Below, piece after piece: positions 1 to 5,514 of a stretch of 7,472 bases of DNA. The notes under the pieces are model-generated. The model saw nothing but the letters and a program-made list of their open reading frames with translations, had not been told where the DNA came from and ran no database searches. The translations under genes and the position numbers were made by a program. How positions within the stretch are numbered: the stretch's first letter is position 1; the number at the start of each line of letters is the position of its first letter. Source of the stretch: Gammaproteobacteria bacterium (lineage in GTDB: Bacteria; Pseudomonadota; Gammaproteobacteria; Thiohalorhabdales; Thiohalorhabdaceae); the NCBI GenBank assembly GCA_018609925.1, contig JAHEOG010000159.1, forward strand, positions 1 through 7,472, given 5' to 3'.

Positions 1-1074
1 CTGGATCGAGCGGCCCTCGGGGGTGAAGTACCGGGCCGTGGTCAGCTTGAGCCCGGAGCCGTCATCGAGCTCCAGGATGCTCTGGACCGAGCCTTTGCCG
101 AAAGTGGCGGTACCCATGACGATGCCGCGGCGGTGATCCTGGAGGGCCCCCGCCACGATCTCCGAGGCCGAGGCGGAGCCCCCGTTGACCAGGACGGCCA
201 TGGGGGAGCCCTTCAGGACATCGTCACTGTCCGCCCGCATGGTCATGGCGCTGCTTTCCACCCGGCCCTCGGTGTAGACGATCTTGCCATCTGTCATGAA
301 GGCATCGGCGGTGGCTACCGCTGCGGAAAGCACGCCCCCGGGGTTATTGCGCATGTCCAGGACCAGACCCGCCAGCTGACCGTCCTTGTTGTCGCGCAGG
401 CGATTGACTGCCTGCCGGACCTTGCTGCCGGTATCCTCCTGGAACTGGATGATCCGGACATAGCCGATGCCTTCGGTGAGCATCCGGGACTTCACGCTCT
501 CGATCCGGATGATGTCCCGAGTGATTGTAAAGTCCTGGGGCTTTTCGAACCCTTCCCGAACCACCGTCAGCTTGATGTCCGTACCGGGATCACCCCGCAT
601 CTGATCCACCGCCTCCATGAGGGTCAGGTCCTTGGTCGGGGTATCGTCGATGCGAACGATCAGGTCCCCGGCCTCCAGGCCCGCTTTTTCGGCGGGGGTC
701 CCTTCAATGGGGGAGACCACCTTGATGAAGCCATCCTCGGTGGTGACCTCGATCCCCAGCCCGCCGAACTTACCCTCCGTCTCCACCTGCATCTCGCGGA
801 GCATGTCCTTGGACATGTAGCTGGAGTGGGGATCGAGCTTACTGATCATGCCGTTGATGGCGCCGTCGATGAGCTTCTCGTCGGAGACCTCTTCGACGTA
901 TTTGCCCTTGATCTTGGAAAAGACGTTGCTGAAGCGCTTGAGCTGCTCGTAAGGGATGGGGGTGTCCTGCCCCTCCCGTTCGGCCTGAGAGATCCGCTCC
1001 ACGGTTACACCCACCCCGAGGAGGATGCCGAGGAAGAGGACAAACAGGCTCTGCAGCCGATTCAGCGGTGGCAT
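1..1074 (-). CDS. ctpA: S41 family C-terminal processing peptidase (CtpA-type), C-terminus cut by window edge
   Basis: This is a periplasmic serine protease of the tail-specific/CtpA family, which trims or degrades exported proteins from their C-termini; family members act on cell-wall hydrolases and photosystem proteins. The window holds 358 residues; the family is usually about 430-450, so the C-terminus lies off the left edge. Residues 8-25 form one hydrophobic segment after Arg6, read as an uncleaved membrane anchor or signal peptide. A PDZ domain covers about 95-178 (GGLGIEV, then GTPAEKAGLEAGDLIV). The S41 core follows (LDMRNNPGG at 239-247, NGGSASASEIVAGAL at 297-311, FGKGSVQ at 325-331). 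By family alignment the catalytic pair is Ser302 and Lys327, with Gln331 four residues after the Lys. The ATG at 1074-1072 has AAGGGAG 6 nt upstream. The gene lies 85 nt downstream of envC on the same strand, the usual gpmI-envC-ctpA order in Gammaproteobacteria. Confidence 0.95.
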   Translation of the reverse strand, partial: MPPLNRLQSLFVLFLGILLGVGVTVERISQAEREGQDTPIPYEQLKRFSNVFSKIKGKYVEEVSDEKLIDGAINGMISKLDPHSSYMSKDMLREMQVETEGKFGGLGIEVTTEDGFIKVVSPIEGTPAEKAGLEAGDLIVRIDDTPTKDLTLMEAVDQMRGDPGTDIKLTVVREGFEKPQDFTITRDIIRIESVKSRMLTEGIGYVRIIQFQEDTGSKVRQAVNRLRDNKDGQLAGLVLDMRNNPGGVLSAAVATADAFMTDGKIVYTEGRVESSAMTMRADSDDVLKGSPMAVLVNGGSASASEIVAGALQDHRRGIVMGTATFGKGSVQSILELDDGSGLKLTTARYFTPEGRSIQ

Positions 1075-1080
1075 GGATGA

Positions 1081-1087
1081 CTCCCTT
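1081..1087 (-). promoter_or_regulatory. Shine-Dalgarno site of ctpA
   Basis: The minus strand reads AAGGGAG here, separated by 6 nt from the ATG at 1074-1072. It fixes the start of the protease and shows that ctpA has its own ribosome entry rather than relying on coupling to envC. Confidence 0.75.
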
Positions 1088-1101
1088 GCAGGACTCGCCC
1101 C

Positions 1102-1135
1102 CCGGCCAGCCGTATCCCACGGGAGCGGTGGCCGG
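1102..1135 (-). other. imperfect inverted repeat (RNA hairpin) between envC and ctpA
   Basis: The arms CCGGCCA (1102-1108) and TGGCCGG (1129-1135) are exact complements. Inside them CCG (1110-1112) pairs with CGG (1126-1128), and TCC with GGA around a CACG loop (1115-1124). Together they form one long, slightly bulged stem of about 13 base pairs. It lies wholly within the 85-nt gap and ends 14 nt before the ctpA Shine-Dalgarno site. No U-rich tract follows on the minus-strand transcript, so it is not a standard intrinsic terminator. Inference: an mRNA-stabilising or processing element between the two cistrons. Confidence 0.5.
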
Positions 1136-1148
1136 AATGAGGGGCCTT

Positions 1149-1177
1149 ATTCTAAGCGGTCACCTCAGGGCCCACAA
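1149..1177 (-). promoter_or_regulatory. possible weak promoter for ctpA
   Basis: On the minus strand, TAGAAT (1154-1149) resembles a sigma-70 -10 box. TTGTGG (1177-1172), 17 nt upstream, matches only the first half of a -35 box. The -35 part overlaps the end of envC. The spacing is right and the -10 stands out against very G+C-rich surroundings, but the -35 is poor. The gene may simply be read through from gpmI-envC. Confidence 0.25.
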
Positions 1178-2395
1178 ATGAGGGCCCTGGGAAGGGGGCC
1201 GGGCGCGGCTTTTCGGGGCTTGCGGGATCCGGCACCACTTCGAGGGGTTCACGGGTTCGCCTTCCCGGCGGATTTCAAAATAGGTGGCGCTGCGCTGGCG
1301 CCCTCCGCTGCGGCCCACCTCGGCCACCGTGTCCCCGGTTTCCACCCATTCCCCCACCTCCTTGAACAGGGCCCGGTTATGGGCATACAGGGAAAGCAAG
1401 CCATCGCCGTGGTCGAGGATGATCAGGAGACCGTAGCCCCGGAGATGATCGGCGTAGGCCACTCGCCCATGGAAGATCGCCCGGACCTCGCTCCCGGCTT
1501 CCGCCCCCAGCAGGACCCCCTGCCATTGGGTCGAGCGCCCTTCTCGCGAGCTCCCGAAGCGGGCCAGGATGTCGGGGTCGGCCACGGGTAGAGAAAGCTC
1601 CCCCTTGAGCTCCGCCATCCGCTTGTCCTCGATATCCACAAGGACCCCGGCCTCCCGCAGGCGCTCCAGCACGCGCCGCAGCTCCTTTTGGTCGGCCCGA
1701 ATGGAAGAGAGGCGCTCCTCCTGTTGGCGGGCCCGGCCCGCCAGCTCCTCCAGCAGGGACCGGCGGTCGGCCTTGCGCTCCTCCAGCCGCTCCTCCTGAT
1801 CGGCCAGCCGGGCCTCCAGCTCCTGCGCTTGGGCCCGGCGCTTCTTGAGCTTGGCCACAACCTCCCCCAGGCGCTCGCGATTCTCTCGGAGCCGGGCAAC
1901 CTGTTGACGACGGAAGCGGTGAAGGTGGCCCAGATAGGTAAAGGCCCGGCGCAGGGCGGTGGGATCCTCGTGGCCGAAGAGCTGGCGGAGGAAGCCGTGA
2001 CGGCCACTTCGGTAGGCGGCTTCCAGGTAACCGGCCAGCTGGCGCCGCTGTTCGGCTAGACGCTCCTGCAGACGCTGCCGGCGCTGTCCCAGCTCGTCCA
2101 GCCGGCTCCGCGTCCGCTCCAGCGCCTGCCGATTCTGCCGGCGCTCCTCCCGGAGGGTGCTAATGCGCTCCTCCAGCTTGTAGATGGAGCTGCGGATCCC
2201 TTCCCGGCGCTCTCGCGTCCGCTCCAGGCGCTTACTGATCTCCTCCGCGGCCGATTCCAGGCGCTTCAGCTCCTTGCGCTTCTCCTGGAGCTCCTCCGGT
2301 GTGCCTTCTTCGGCCGCGCGGCTCGTCCCCGAGCCCAGGGCGATCAGGAGGCCGGCGACCAGGGCCGCCCCCAGCGGGGCCCAGCGAGACCTCAC
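1160..2395 (-). CDS. envC: EnvC-type murein hydrolase activator (coiled coil plus degenerate LytM/M23 domain)
   Basis: The product is a periplasmic activator of N-acetylmuramoyl-L-alanine amidases, needed for septal peptidoglycan splitting (EnvC with AmiA/AmiB in E. coli). The 411-residue protein has a signal peptide (hydrophobic about 7-22, likely cleavage after SRA at 25-27). A long Arg/Glu-rich coiled coil covers about 32-262, interrupted near 128-160 by the conserved AYRSG..LRQLFG..DPTALRRAFTYLG region. A LytM domain lies at about 278-390. In that domain the zinc-binding HxGxD motif is replaced by WQGVLLGA (291-298), and the HxH motif reads TYFEIRREG (371-379), as in E. coli EnvC, so it should activate rather than cut. 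His339 in LYAHN is kept. The start is taken as GTG at 2395-2393, overlapping the gpmI stop in a GTGA; reading further upstream would only extend into gpmI. A basic tail of about 20 residues (RIPQAPKSRARPPSQ...) follows the domain. Confidence 0.93.
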   Translation of the reverse strand: MRSRWAPLGAALVAGLLIALGSGTSRAAEEGTPEELQEKRKELKRLESAAEEISKRLERTRERREGIRSSIYKLEERISTLREERRQNRQALERTRSRLDELGQRRQRLQERLAEQRRQLAGYLEAAYRSGRHGFLRQLFGHEDPTALRRAFTYLGHLHRFRRQQVARLRENRERLGEVVAKLKKRRAQAQELEARLADQEERLEERKADRRSLLEELAGRARQQEERLSSIRADQKELRRVLERLREAGVLVDIEDKRMAELKGELSLPVADPDILARFGSSREGRSTQWQGVLLGAEAGSEVRAIFHGRVAYADHLRGYGLLIILDHGDGLLSLYAHNRALFKEVGEWVETGDTVAEVGRSGGRQRSATYFEIRREGEPVNPSKWCRIPQAPKSRARPPSQGPHLWALR

Positions 2396-3963
2396 AACCC
2401 TTCGGCCCGCCCGGCGGGAGCCTCCAGCCGCACCAGGGAGCGACCGGTCATCTCGGCCGGGGGCTCCAGCCCGAGCAGGGTGATCAGGGTCGGCGCGATA
2501 TCCCCCAATGCCCCGTTCTCCTCCAAGGCCACCGGACGCTCGCCGACATAGATCAACGGCACCGGGTTGGTGGTATGGGCGGTATGCGCCTGGCCGGTGC
2601 CAGGGTCCACCGTCTGCTCCGCATTGCCGTGGTCGGCGGTAACCAGGAGCTGGCCGCCCCGCTGGTGGACGGCCTCCACCAGCGAGCCGAGGCAATCGTC
2701 CAGCGCCTCCAGGGCCTGGACGGTGGCCTCGGGATCCCCACAGTGGCCCACCATGTCGGCGTTGGCGTAGTTCACCACGATGACGTCGTAGGTCTCGTCG
2801 TCGAGGGCCCGGACCACTTCCCCGGTGACCTCGTACGCGCTCATCTGGGGCTGCTGGTCGTAGGTCGCCACGGCGGGAGAATGGACCAGGATGCGATCCT
2901 CCCCCGTGAACGGCTTTTCCTCGCCGCCGTTGAAGAAGAAGGTGACGTGGGCGTACTTCTCGGTTTCGGCTACCCGGAGCTGCCGAAGCCCCTGCTCGGC
3001 CAGGTACTCCCCTAGGATGTTGCGCAGCCGCTGAGGCGGGAAGGCCACGGGCGCCTCGAAGGCGTCGTTGTATTCGGTCAGGCAGACGAAGCGGGACAGC
3101 GCCGGCACCACGTCCCGCGGGAACTGGTCGAACCCGGGCTCGATGAAGGGCCGGGTGATCTGCCGAGCCCGATCGGAGCGGAAGTTCATGAAGACCACCG
3201 CGTCACCGTCCCCGAGGGTCCCAAGGGGCGCCCCTTCGGCATCCACCACCACGCTGGGCTGGACGAACTCGTCGCTTTCCCCCCGCTCGTAGGCCTGCTC
3301 AACCGCCTCACCGGGAGTGGCCGCCGGTAAGCCCTGGCCTTGGGTCAAAAGGTCGTAGGCCGCGCGCACTCGGTGCCAGCGCCGGTCCCGGTCCATCGCG
3401 TAGTAGCGCCCGACCACCGTGGCGATGCGCCCGCCCCCGGTCTCCTGCATGAATCGCTCGAGCCGGCCGATGTAGTCCAGGGCGCTATAGGGGGGCGCGT
3501 CGCGGCCGTCCAGAAAGGCATGGACCAGGACGCGCGGGGCCCCACGAGCCACCGCCAGCTCCACCATGGCCTCCAGGTGGGCTTGGTGGCTATGGACACC
3601 GCCATCGGAGAGGAGCCCGAGGAGGTGGAGGGTCCCTCCATTGGCCCGGGCGGCATCGACCGCCGCGGTAAGCTCCGGGTTGCGATGGAAGGAGCCGTCC
3701 TCAATGGCCCGATTGATGCGAGCGTACTCCTGGTAGACCACCCGCCCGGCGCCCATGTGCAGGTGTCCCACCTCGGAGCTGCCCATCTGGCCCGCGGGCA
3801 GGCCCACCGCCGAAGCGGAGGCTTCGATCTGGGTATGGGTACAGTCTCGGAAGAGCCCGTCCATAACAGGGAGCCGAGCCTGGGCGACGGCATTGCCTTG
3901 GGGCTCCTCCCGGCACCCCCAGCCGTCGAGGATGGTCAGCACGACAGGACGATGCAGGGGCAC
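2392..3963 (-). CDS. gpmI: 2,3-bisphosphoglycerate-independent phosphoglycerate mutase
   Basis: This cytoplasmic glycolytic/gluconeogenic enzyme interconverts 3- and 2-phosphoglycerate through a phosphoserine intermediate, using two Mn2+ ions. The length of 523 residues is normal for the family (about 505-515). Visible motifs, with roles assigned by family alignment, are LDGWG (Asp13), GQMGSSEVGH with nucleophile Ser63, SDGGVHSH (His124), DGRDAPP (152-158) and FRSDRARQ (261-268). Later come EKYAHVTFFFNGG (335-347, Lys336), NADMVGH (Asp403, His407), TADHGN (Asp444, His445) and His463 in HTTNP. All metal and catalytic positions are present, so the enzyme should be active. The start codon is GTG at 3963-3961, fixed by AAGGAGGT 6 nt upstream. 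The stop overlaps the envC GTG by 4 nt, a sign of translational coupling. It is the first gene of the leftward operon and is divergent from arsR. Confidence 0.97.
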   Translation of the reverse strand: MPLHRPVVLTILDGWGCREEPQGNAVAQARLPVMDGLFRDCTHTQIEASASAVGLPAGQMGSSEVGHLHMGAGRVVYQEYARINRAIEDGSFHRNPELTAAVDAARANGGTLHLLGLLSDGGVHSHQAHLEAMVELAVARGAPRVLVHAFLDGRDAPPYSALDYIGRLERFMQETGGGRIATVVGRYYAMDRDRRWHRVRAAYDLLTQGQGLPAATPGEAVEQAYERGESDEFVQPSVVVDAEGAPLGTLGDGDAVVFMNFRSDRARQITRPFIEPGFDQFPRDVVPALSRFVCLTEYNDAFEAPVAFPPQRLRNILGEYLAEQGLRQLRVAETEKYAHVTFFFNGGEEKPFTGEDRILVHSPAVATYDQQPQMSAYEVTGEVVRALDDETYDVIVVNYANADMVGHCGDPEATVQALEALDDCLGSLVEAVHQRGGQLLVTADHGNAEQTVDPGTGQAHTAHTTNPVPLIYVGERPVALEENGALGDIAPTLITLLGLEPPAEMTGRSLVRLEAPAGRAEGL

Positions 3964-3969
3964 CTCGGG

Positions 3970-3977
3970 ACCTCCTT
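3970..3977 (-). promoter_or_regulatory. strong Shine-Dalgarno site deciding the gpmI GTG start
   Basis: The minus strand reads AAGGAGGT, a full match to the anti-Shine-Dalgarno core, 6 nt before the GTG at 3963-3961. It supports a non-ATG start and efficient translation of the first gene in the operon. Confidence 0.85.
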
Positions 3978-4013
3978 GGGCTTCCAGAGGGAACGGGGCG
4001 GTCGGTGTCGCTA

Positions 4014-4029
4014 TCCCCGCCGGCGGGGA
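4014..4029. repeat. perfect 16-bp G+C palindrome in the gpmI leader
   Basis: TCCCCGCCGGCGGGGA reads the same on both strands. It starts 36 nt upstream of the gpmI Shine-Dalgarno site. As RNA it could fold as a 6-bp stem with a 4-nt loop; as DNA it could be a dimer-binding site. No U-tract follows it on either strand, so it does not look like a terminator. Confidence 0.6.
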
Positions 4030-4090
4030 CCCGGCATGGTTGCGGCGATCCTATCAGATGGGCGGACCGGGGGGGACCAGGGCCCTAGGC

Positions 4091-4109
4091 AAAAATGAGA
4101 ATCGCTATT
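4091..4109. promoter_or_regulatory. Fur-box-like sequence
   Basis: Aligned by eye to the 19-bp Fur consensus GATAATGATAATCATTATC, this segment agrees at 13 of 19 positions; its core is AATGAGAATCGCTATT. It lies just upstream of the TATAAT box, over the -35 region of the presumed arsR promoter, where a repressor would block polymerase. An AT-rich stretch in a G+C-rich genome gives some match by chance, so this is only a candidate. It could equally be part of an ArsR-family operator. Confidence 0.35.
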
Positions 4110-4119
4110 GACCTTCCCA

Positions 4120-4125
4120 TATAAT
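4120..4125 (+). promoter_or_regulatory. probable -10 element of the arsR promoter
   Basis: The sequence is an exact TATAAT, placing a transcription start near 4131-4134 and a leader of about 110 nt before arsR. The position expected for a -35 box (about 4097-4102, GAGAAT) is a poor match, so the promoter may be weak or need an activator. TTGACC at 4108-4113 lies too close (6 nt) to act as its -35. Confidence 0.5.
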
Positions 4126-4132
4126 AGTATTA
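4122..4132. promoter_or_regulatory. 11-bp dyad over the -10 box, candidate ArsR operator
   Basis: TAATAGTATTA is a perfect inverted repeat (TAATA, G, TATTA) overlapping the -10 element. ArsR-family repressors commonly bind AT-rich dyads at or next to the -10 box of their own gene. The link to this arsR gene is inferred from position alone. Confidence 0.35.
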
Positions 4133-4149
4133 CCACCTAGTGAAATTGT

Positions 4150-4185
4150 GGGGCCCTAAGCTTGGCCCCGGCCTCTGCAGGCCCC
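4150..4185 (+). other. tandem, partly exclusive hairpins in the arsR leader
   Basis: Hairpin 1 pairs GGGGCC (4150-4155) with GGCCCC (4164-4169) around CTAAGCTT. Hairpin 2 pairs GGCCT (4170-4174) with AGGCC (4179-4183) around CTGC. A second GGCCCC at 4180-4185 could pair with 4150-4155 instead, which would break both. A further GGGCC at 4206-4210 could also compete. No U-tract follows, so a terminator form is not evident. It lies in the presumed 5' leader, 46 nt before the Shine-Dalgarno site. Confidence 0.35.
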
Positions 4186-4230
4186 TTGAGCACCTGGCTG
4201 CCAGAGGGCCGAACGATGGACCGCCCGATT

Positions 4231-4237
4231 GGAGGAG
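4231..4237 (+). promoter_or_regulatory. Shine-Dalgarno site deciding the arsR start
   Basis: GGAGGAG lies 7 nt upstream of ATG 4245. It supports the 106-residue form over an in-frame GTG at 4140 that would add 35 residues unlike any ArsR N-terminus. Confidence 0.8.
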
Positions 4238-4244
4238 TAAGGGC

Positions 4245-4565
4245 ATGACCTCCCCGGAGCCCCTTGTTGAGGAAGAGGAGCGCCTCGAGCAGGCGTCGCA
4301 GTCCCTCAAGGCCCTCTCCCATCCGCTGCGTCTCAAGGTCCTGTGCACGCTGGGCCGTCAGGAGATGAGCGTCCAGGAGATCGTCGCGCGAGTGGGGACC
4401 TCCCAGAGCAACATCTCCCAGCACCTCGGCATCATGCGGGACAAGGGCATCCTTCGCACCCGCAAGAGCGCCAACAAGGTCTTCTACCGAGTCGGGGACG
4501 AGCGCACCCTGCAGCTCGTTTCCCTAATGCGCGACCTCTGCTCCTCCGGGAGAGCAACCCCCTAG
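4245..4565 (+). CDS. ArsR/SmtB-family winged-helix transcriptional regulator with a Cys34/Cys99 pair
   Basis: This is a small dimeric DNA-binding repressor of 106 residues, typical for ArsR proteins. The order is an acidic N-terminal helix (6-20), LKALSHPLRLKVLCTLG (21-37, the classic ArsR core helix), a helix-turn-helix (about 41-63, MSVQEIVARVGTSQSNISQH) and a wing (about 68-83, GILRTRKSANKVFYRV). A C-terminal dimer helix ends in LMRDLCSSG. The metal-binding ELCVCDL motif of ArsR/SmtB arsenic and cadmium sensors is absent. The only two cysteines are Cys34 and Cys99, 65 residues apart, in the two helices that carry the sensing dithiol in the persulfide sensors BigR/SqrR (about 66 apart there). 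A thiol, persulfide or redox sensor is therefore a reasonable inference; a metal sensor remains possible. It leads the plus-strand cassette with ctaG and sco and probably represses its own promoter. Confidence 0.9.
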   Translation: MTSPEPLVEEEERLEQASQSLKALSHPLRLKVLCTLGRQEMSVQEIVARVGTSQSNISQHLGIMRDKGILRTRKSANKVFYRVGDERTLQLVSLMRDLCSSGRATP

Positions 4566-4580
4566 CGGGGGCCGAGCCTA

Positions 4581-4613
4581 CGGACCGGAACCGGAAGCCC
4601 CGCCTCCGGTCCG
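4581..4613 (+). other. 9-bp inverted repeat between arsR and ctaG
   Basis: CGGACCGGA (4581-4589) and TCCGGTCCG (4605-4613) are exact complements around a 15-nt loop. The stem begins 15 nt after the arsR stop and ends 40 nt before the ctaG start. It has no following U-tract. Inference: an intercistronic hairpin affecting mRNA stability or ctaG expression; a strong DNA dyad for a dimeric regulator is the alternative. Confidence 0.5.
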
Positions 4614-4653
4614 AGCCCTCAACGGAAGCCGACGGGATCCCACCAACATCGCC

Positions 4654-5514
4654 ATGTCCGCAACCCTGGCCCAGCTCGCCCCCTATGACTTTTCCCCCAC
4701 GGTACTGGTTGTGGCACTAGCCGCCGCGGCACTGTTCGCGGCCGGGCAATGGCATGCCCACAGGGACGGGGAACCGGTCGGGATCGCCCGGGGGCTGGCC
4801 TTCTGGACCGGGCTGGGGCTCACCTACGCGGTACTCCAGACGCACATCGACTACCTGGCCCAGCACATGTTCTGGGTCCACCGCGCCCAGCACCTGGTCC
4901 TACACCACCTCGGGCCCATGCTCCTGATCCTGGCATTACCCCACGAAGTCATGGCCCGGGCCCTGCCAACGAGGCTGCGGGAGCGCTGGCTTCGGCCCCT
5001 ATGGCACCATCCGATGGTCCGCGGCCCCTACCGGGTCCTGCAGAACCCGGTGGTGGCCTCGCTGCTGTTCGTGGGGCTCATCTACTTCTGGCTCATCCCC
5101 AGCGTCCATTTCGCCGCCATGCTTAGCGTGCCCTATTACAATGCCATGAACTGGAGCATGGTGGCGGAAGGGCTGCTGTTCTGGTGGCTGGTCCTGGATC
5201 CGCGCTCCCCCGCAGCCGGGGGTCTGGGCTTCGGGGTCCGCATGATCATGGTGTGGGCGATCATGCCCCCACAGATCCTGCTGGGCGCCTACATCGCCCT
5301 GAGCGAACGGATCCTGTTCGATGTCTACGACATCTGCGGCCGGGTTTGGGCCGTGCCCCCCCTGCTGGACCAGCAGATCGCGGGACTGCTCACCTGGATC
5401 CCGGCCGCCATGATGAGCGTGGTGGCGGCCCTGCTCGTGCTGCGCTTGTGGCTGTATCAGGGAGAGCGGGCAGCGCCCGGATCCGGGCCGAGTCTTACCG
5501 CGGAGGCCGGGTGA
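4654..5514 (+). CDS. ctaG: CtaG-type cytochrome c oxidase assembly membrane protein (caa3_CtaG family)
   Basis: The 286-residue polytopic inner-membrane protein matches the caa3_CtaG family by motif, not the Cox11-like CtaG family. That family is linked to copper-dependent assembly of aa3/caa3-type terminal oxidases. About seven hydrophobic segments are seen, near 15-32, 45-62, 79-97, 131-150, 165-181, 194-213 and 245-267. A histidine-rich stretch at 64-85 (H64, H71, H76, H80, H84, H85, with HM..VHRAQHLVLHH) is a likely metal-binding site. EGLLFWWLVLDP (172-183), PPQILLGAY (205-213) and LDQQIAGLLTWIP (238-250) are family-like. The ATG at 4654 lacks a clear Shine-Dalgarno site, the weakest ribosome site in the cassette, so translation may be low. 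It lies 88 nt after arsR on the same strand, and its TGA shares one base with the ATG of the SCO gene. Confidence 0.88.
   Translation: MSATLAQLAPYDFSPTVLVVALAAAALFAAGQWHAHRDGEPVGIARGLAFWTGLGLTYAVLQTHIDYLAQHMFWVHRAQHLVLHHLGPMLLILALPHEVMARALPTRLRERWLRPLWHHPMVRGPYRVLQNPVVASLLFVGLIYFWLIPSVHFAAMLSVPYYNAMNWSMVAEGLLFWWLVLDPRSPAAGGLGFGVRMIMVWAIMPPQILLGAYIALSERILFDVYDICGRVWAVPPLLDQQIAGLLTWIPAAMMSVVAALLVLRLWLYQGERAAPGSGPSLTAEAG
5502..5506 (+). promoter_or_regulatory. Shine-Dalgarno site of the SCO gene, inside ctaG
   Basis: GGAGG lies 7 nt before the ATG at 5514. The surrounding 9-mer GCGGAGGCC recurs exactly in front of the small gene at 6076, so the two downstream cistrons share the same ribosome-entry design. 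Confidence 0.65.

Larger units (their letters stand above)
3964..4244. other. divergent intergenic control region between gpmI and arsR
   Basis: This stretch of about 280 bp has no gene that I can support. From left to right it holds the gpmI Shine-Dalgarno site, a perfect 16-bp palindrome (4014-4029) and a G-run with GGACC repeats (4064-4079). A short AT-rich island (4091-4132) follows, with a Fur-box-like sequence, a TATAAT box and an 11-bp dyad. The last part is a G+C-rich stretch with several GGCC-type inverted repeats (4150-4185) leading to the arsR Shine-Dalgarno site. No convincing -35/-10 pair was found for leftward transcription of gpmI; TAGGAT at 4053-4048 on the minus strand is the only fair -10 candidate. 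Confidence 0.7.

Noticed and set aside
133..1080. Long plus-strand open frame opposite ctpA
   Set aside because: It is the antisense of a clear S41 protease with all catalytic motifs; its composition (Asp/His/Gly-rich, no motif) is typical of shadow frames at high G+C.
2396..2695. N-terminal extension of EnvC by 100 residues into gpmI
   Set aside because: It would overlap conserved gpmI active-site codons and bury the signal peptide; the GTG at 2395 overlapping the gpmI stop fits better.
4064..4079. Seven-G run flanked by GGACC as a phase-variation tract
   Set aside because: The run is short, lies outside any gene and at no clear promoter spacer; G-runs of this size are expected at this G+C content.
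3340..4098. Plus-strand open frame of 252 codons opposite the gpmI start
   Set aside because: It is antisense to conserved gpmI codons and runs into the control region; no family features and no ribosome site.
4108..4125. TTGACC and TATAAT as a -35/-10 pair
   Set aside because: The spacing is only 6 nt, far from the 16-18 nt needed.
4140..4244. N-terminal extension of ArsR from GTG 4140
   Set aside because: The extra 35 residues are unlike ArsR N-termini, the start would lie only some 7-10 nt from the predicted transcription start, and GGAGGAG precedes ATG 4245.
5184..5513. N-terminal extension of the SCO protein into ctaG
   Set aside because: The added 110 residues are the shifted reading of ctaG, and the lipoprotein signal begins at ATG 5514.
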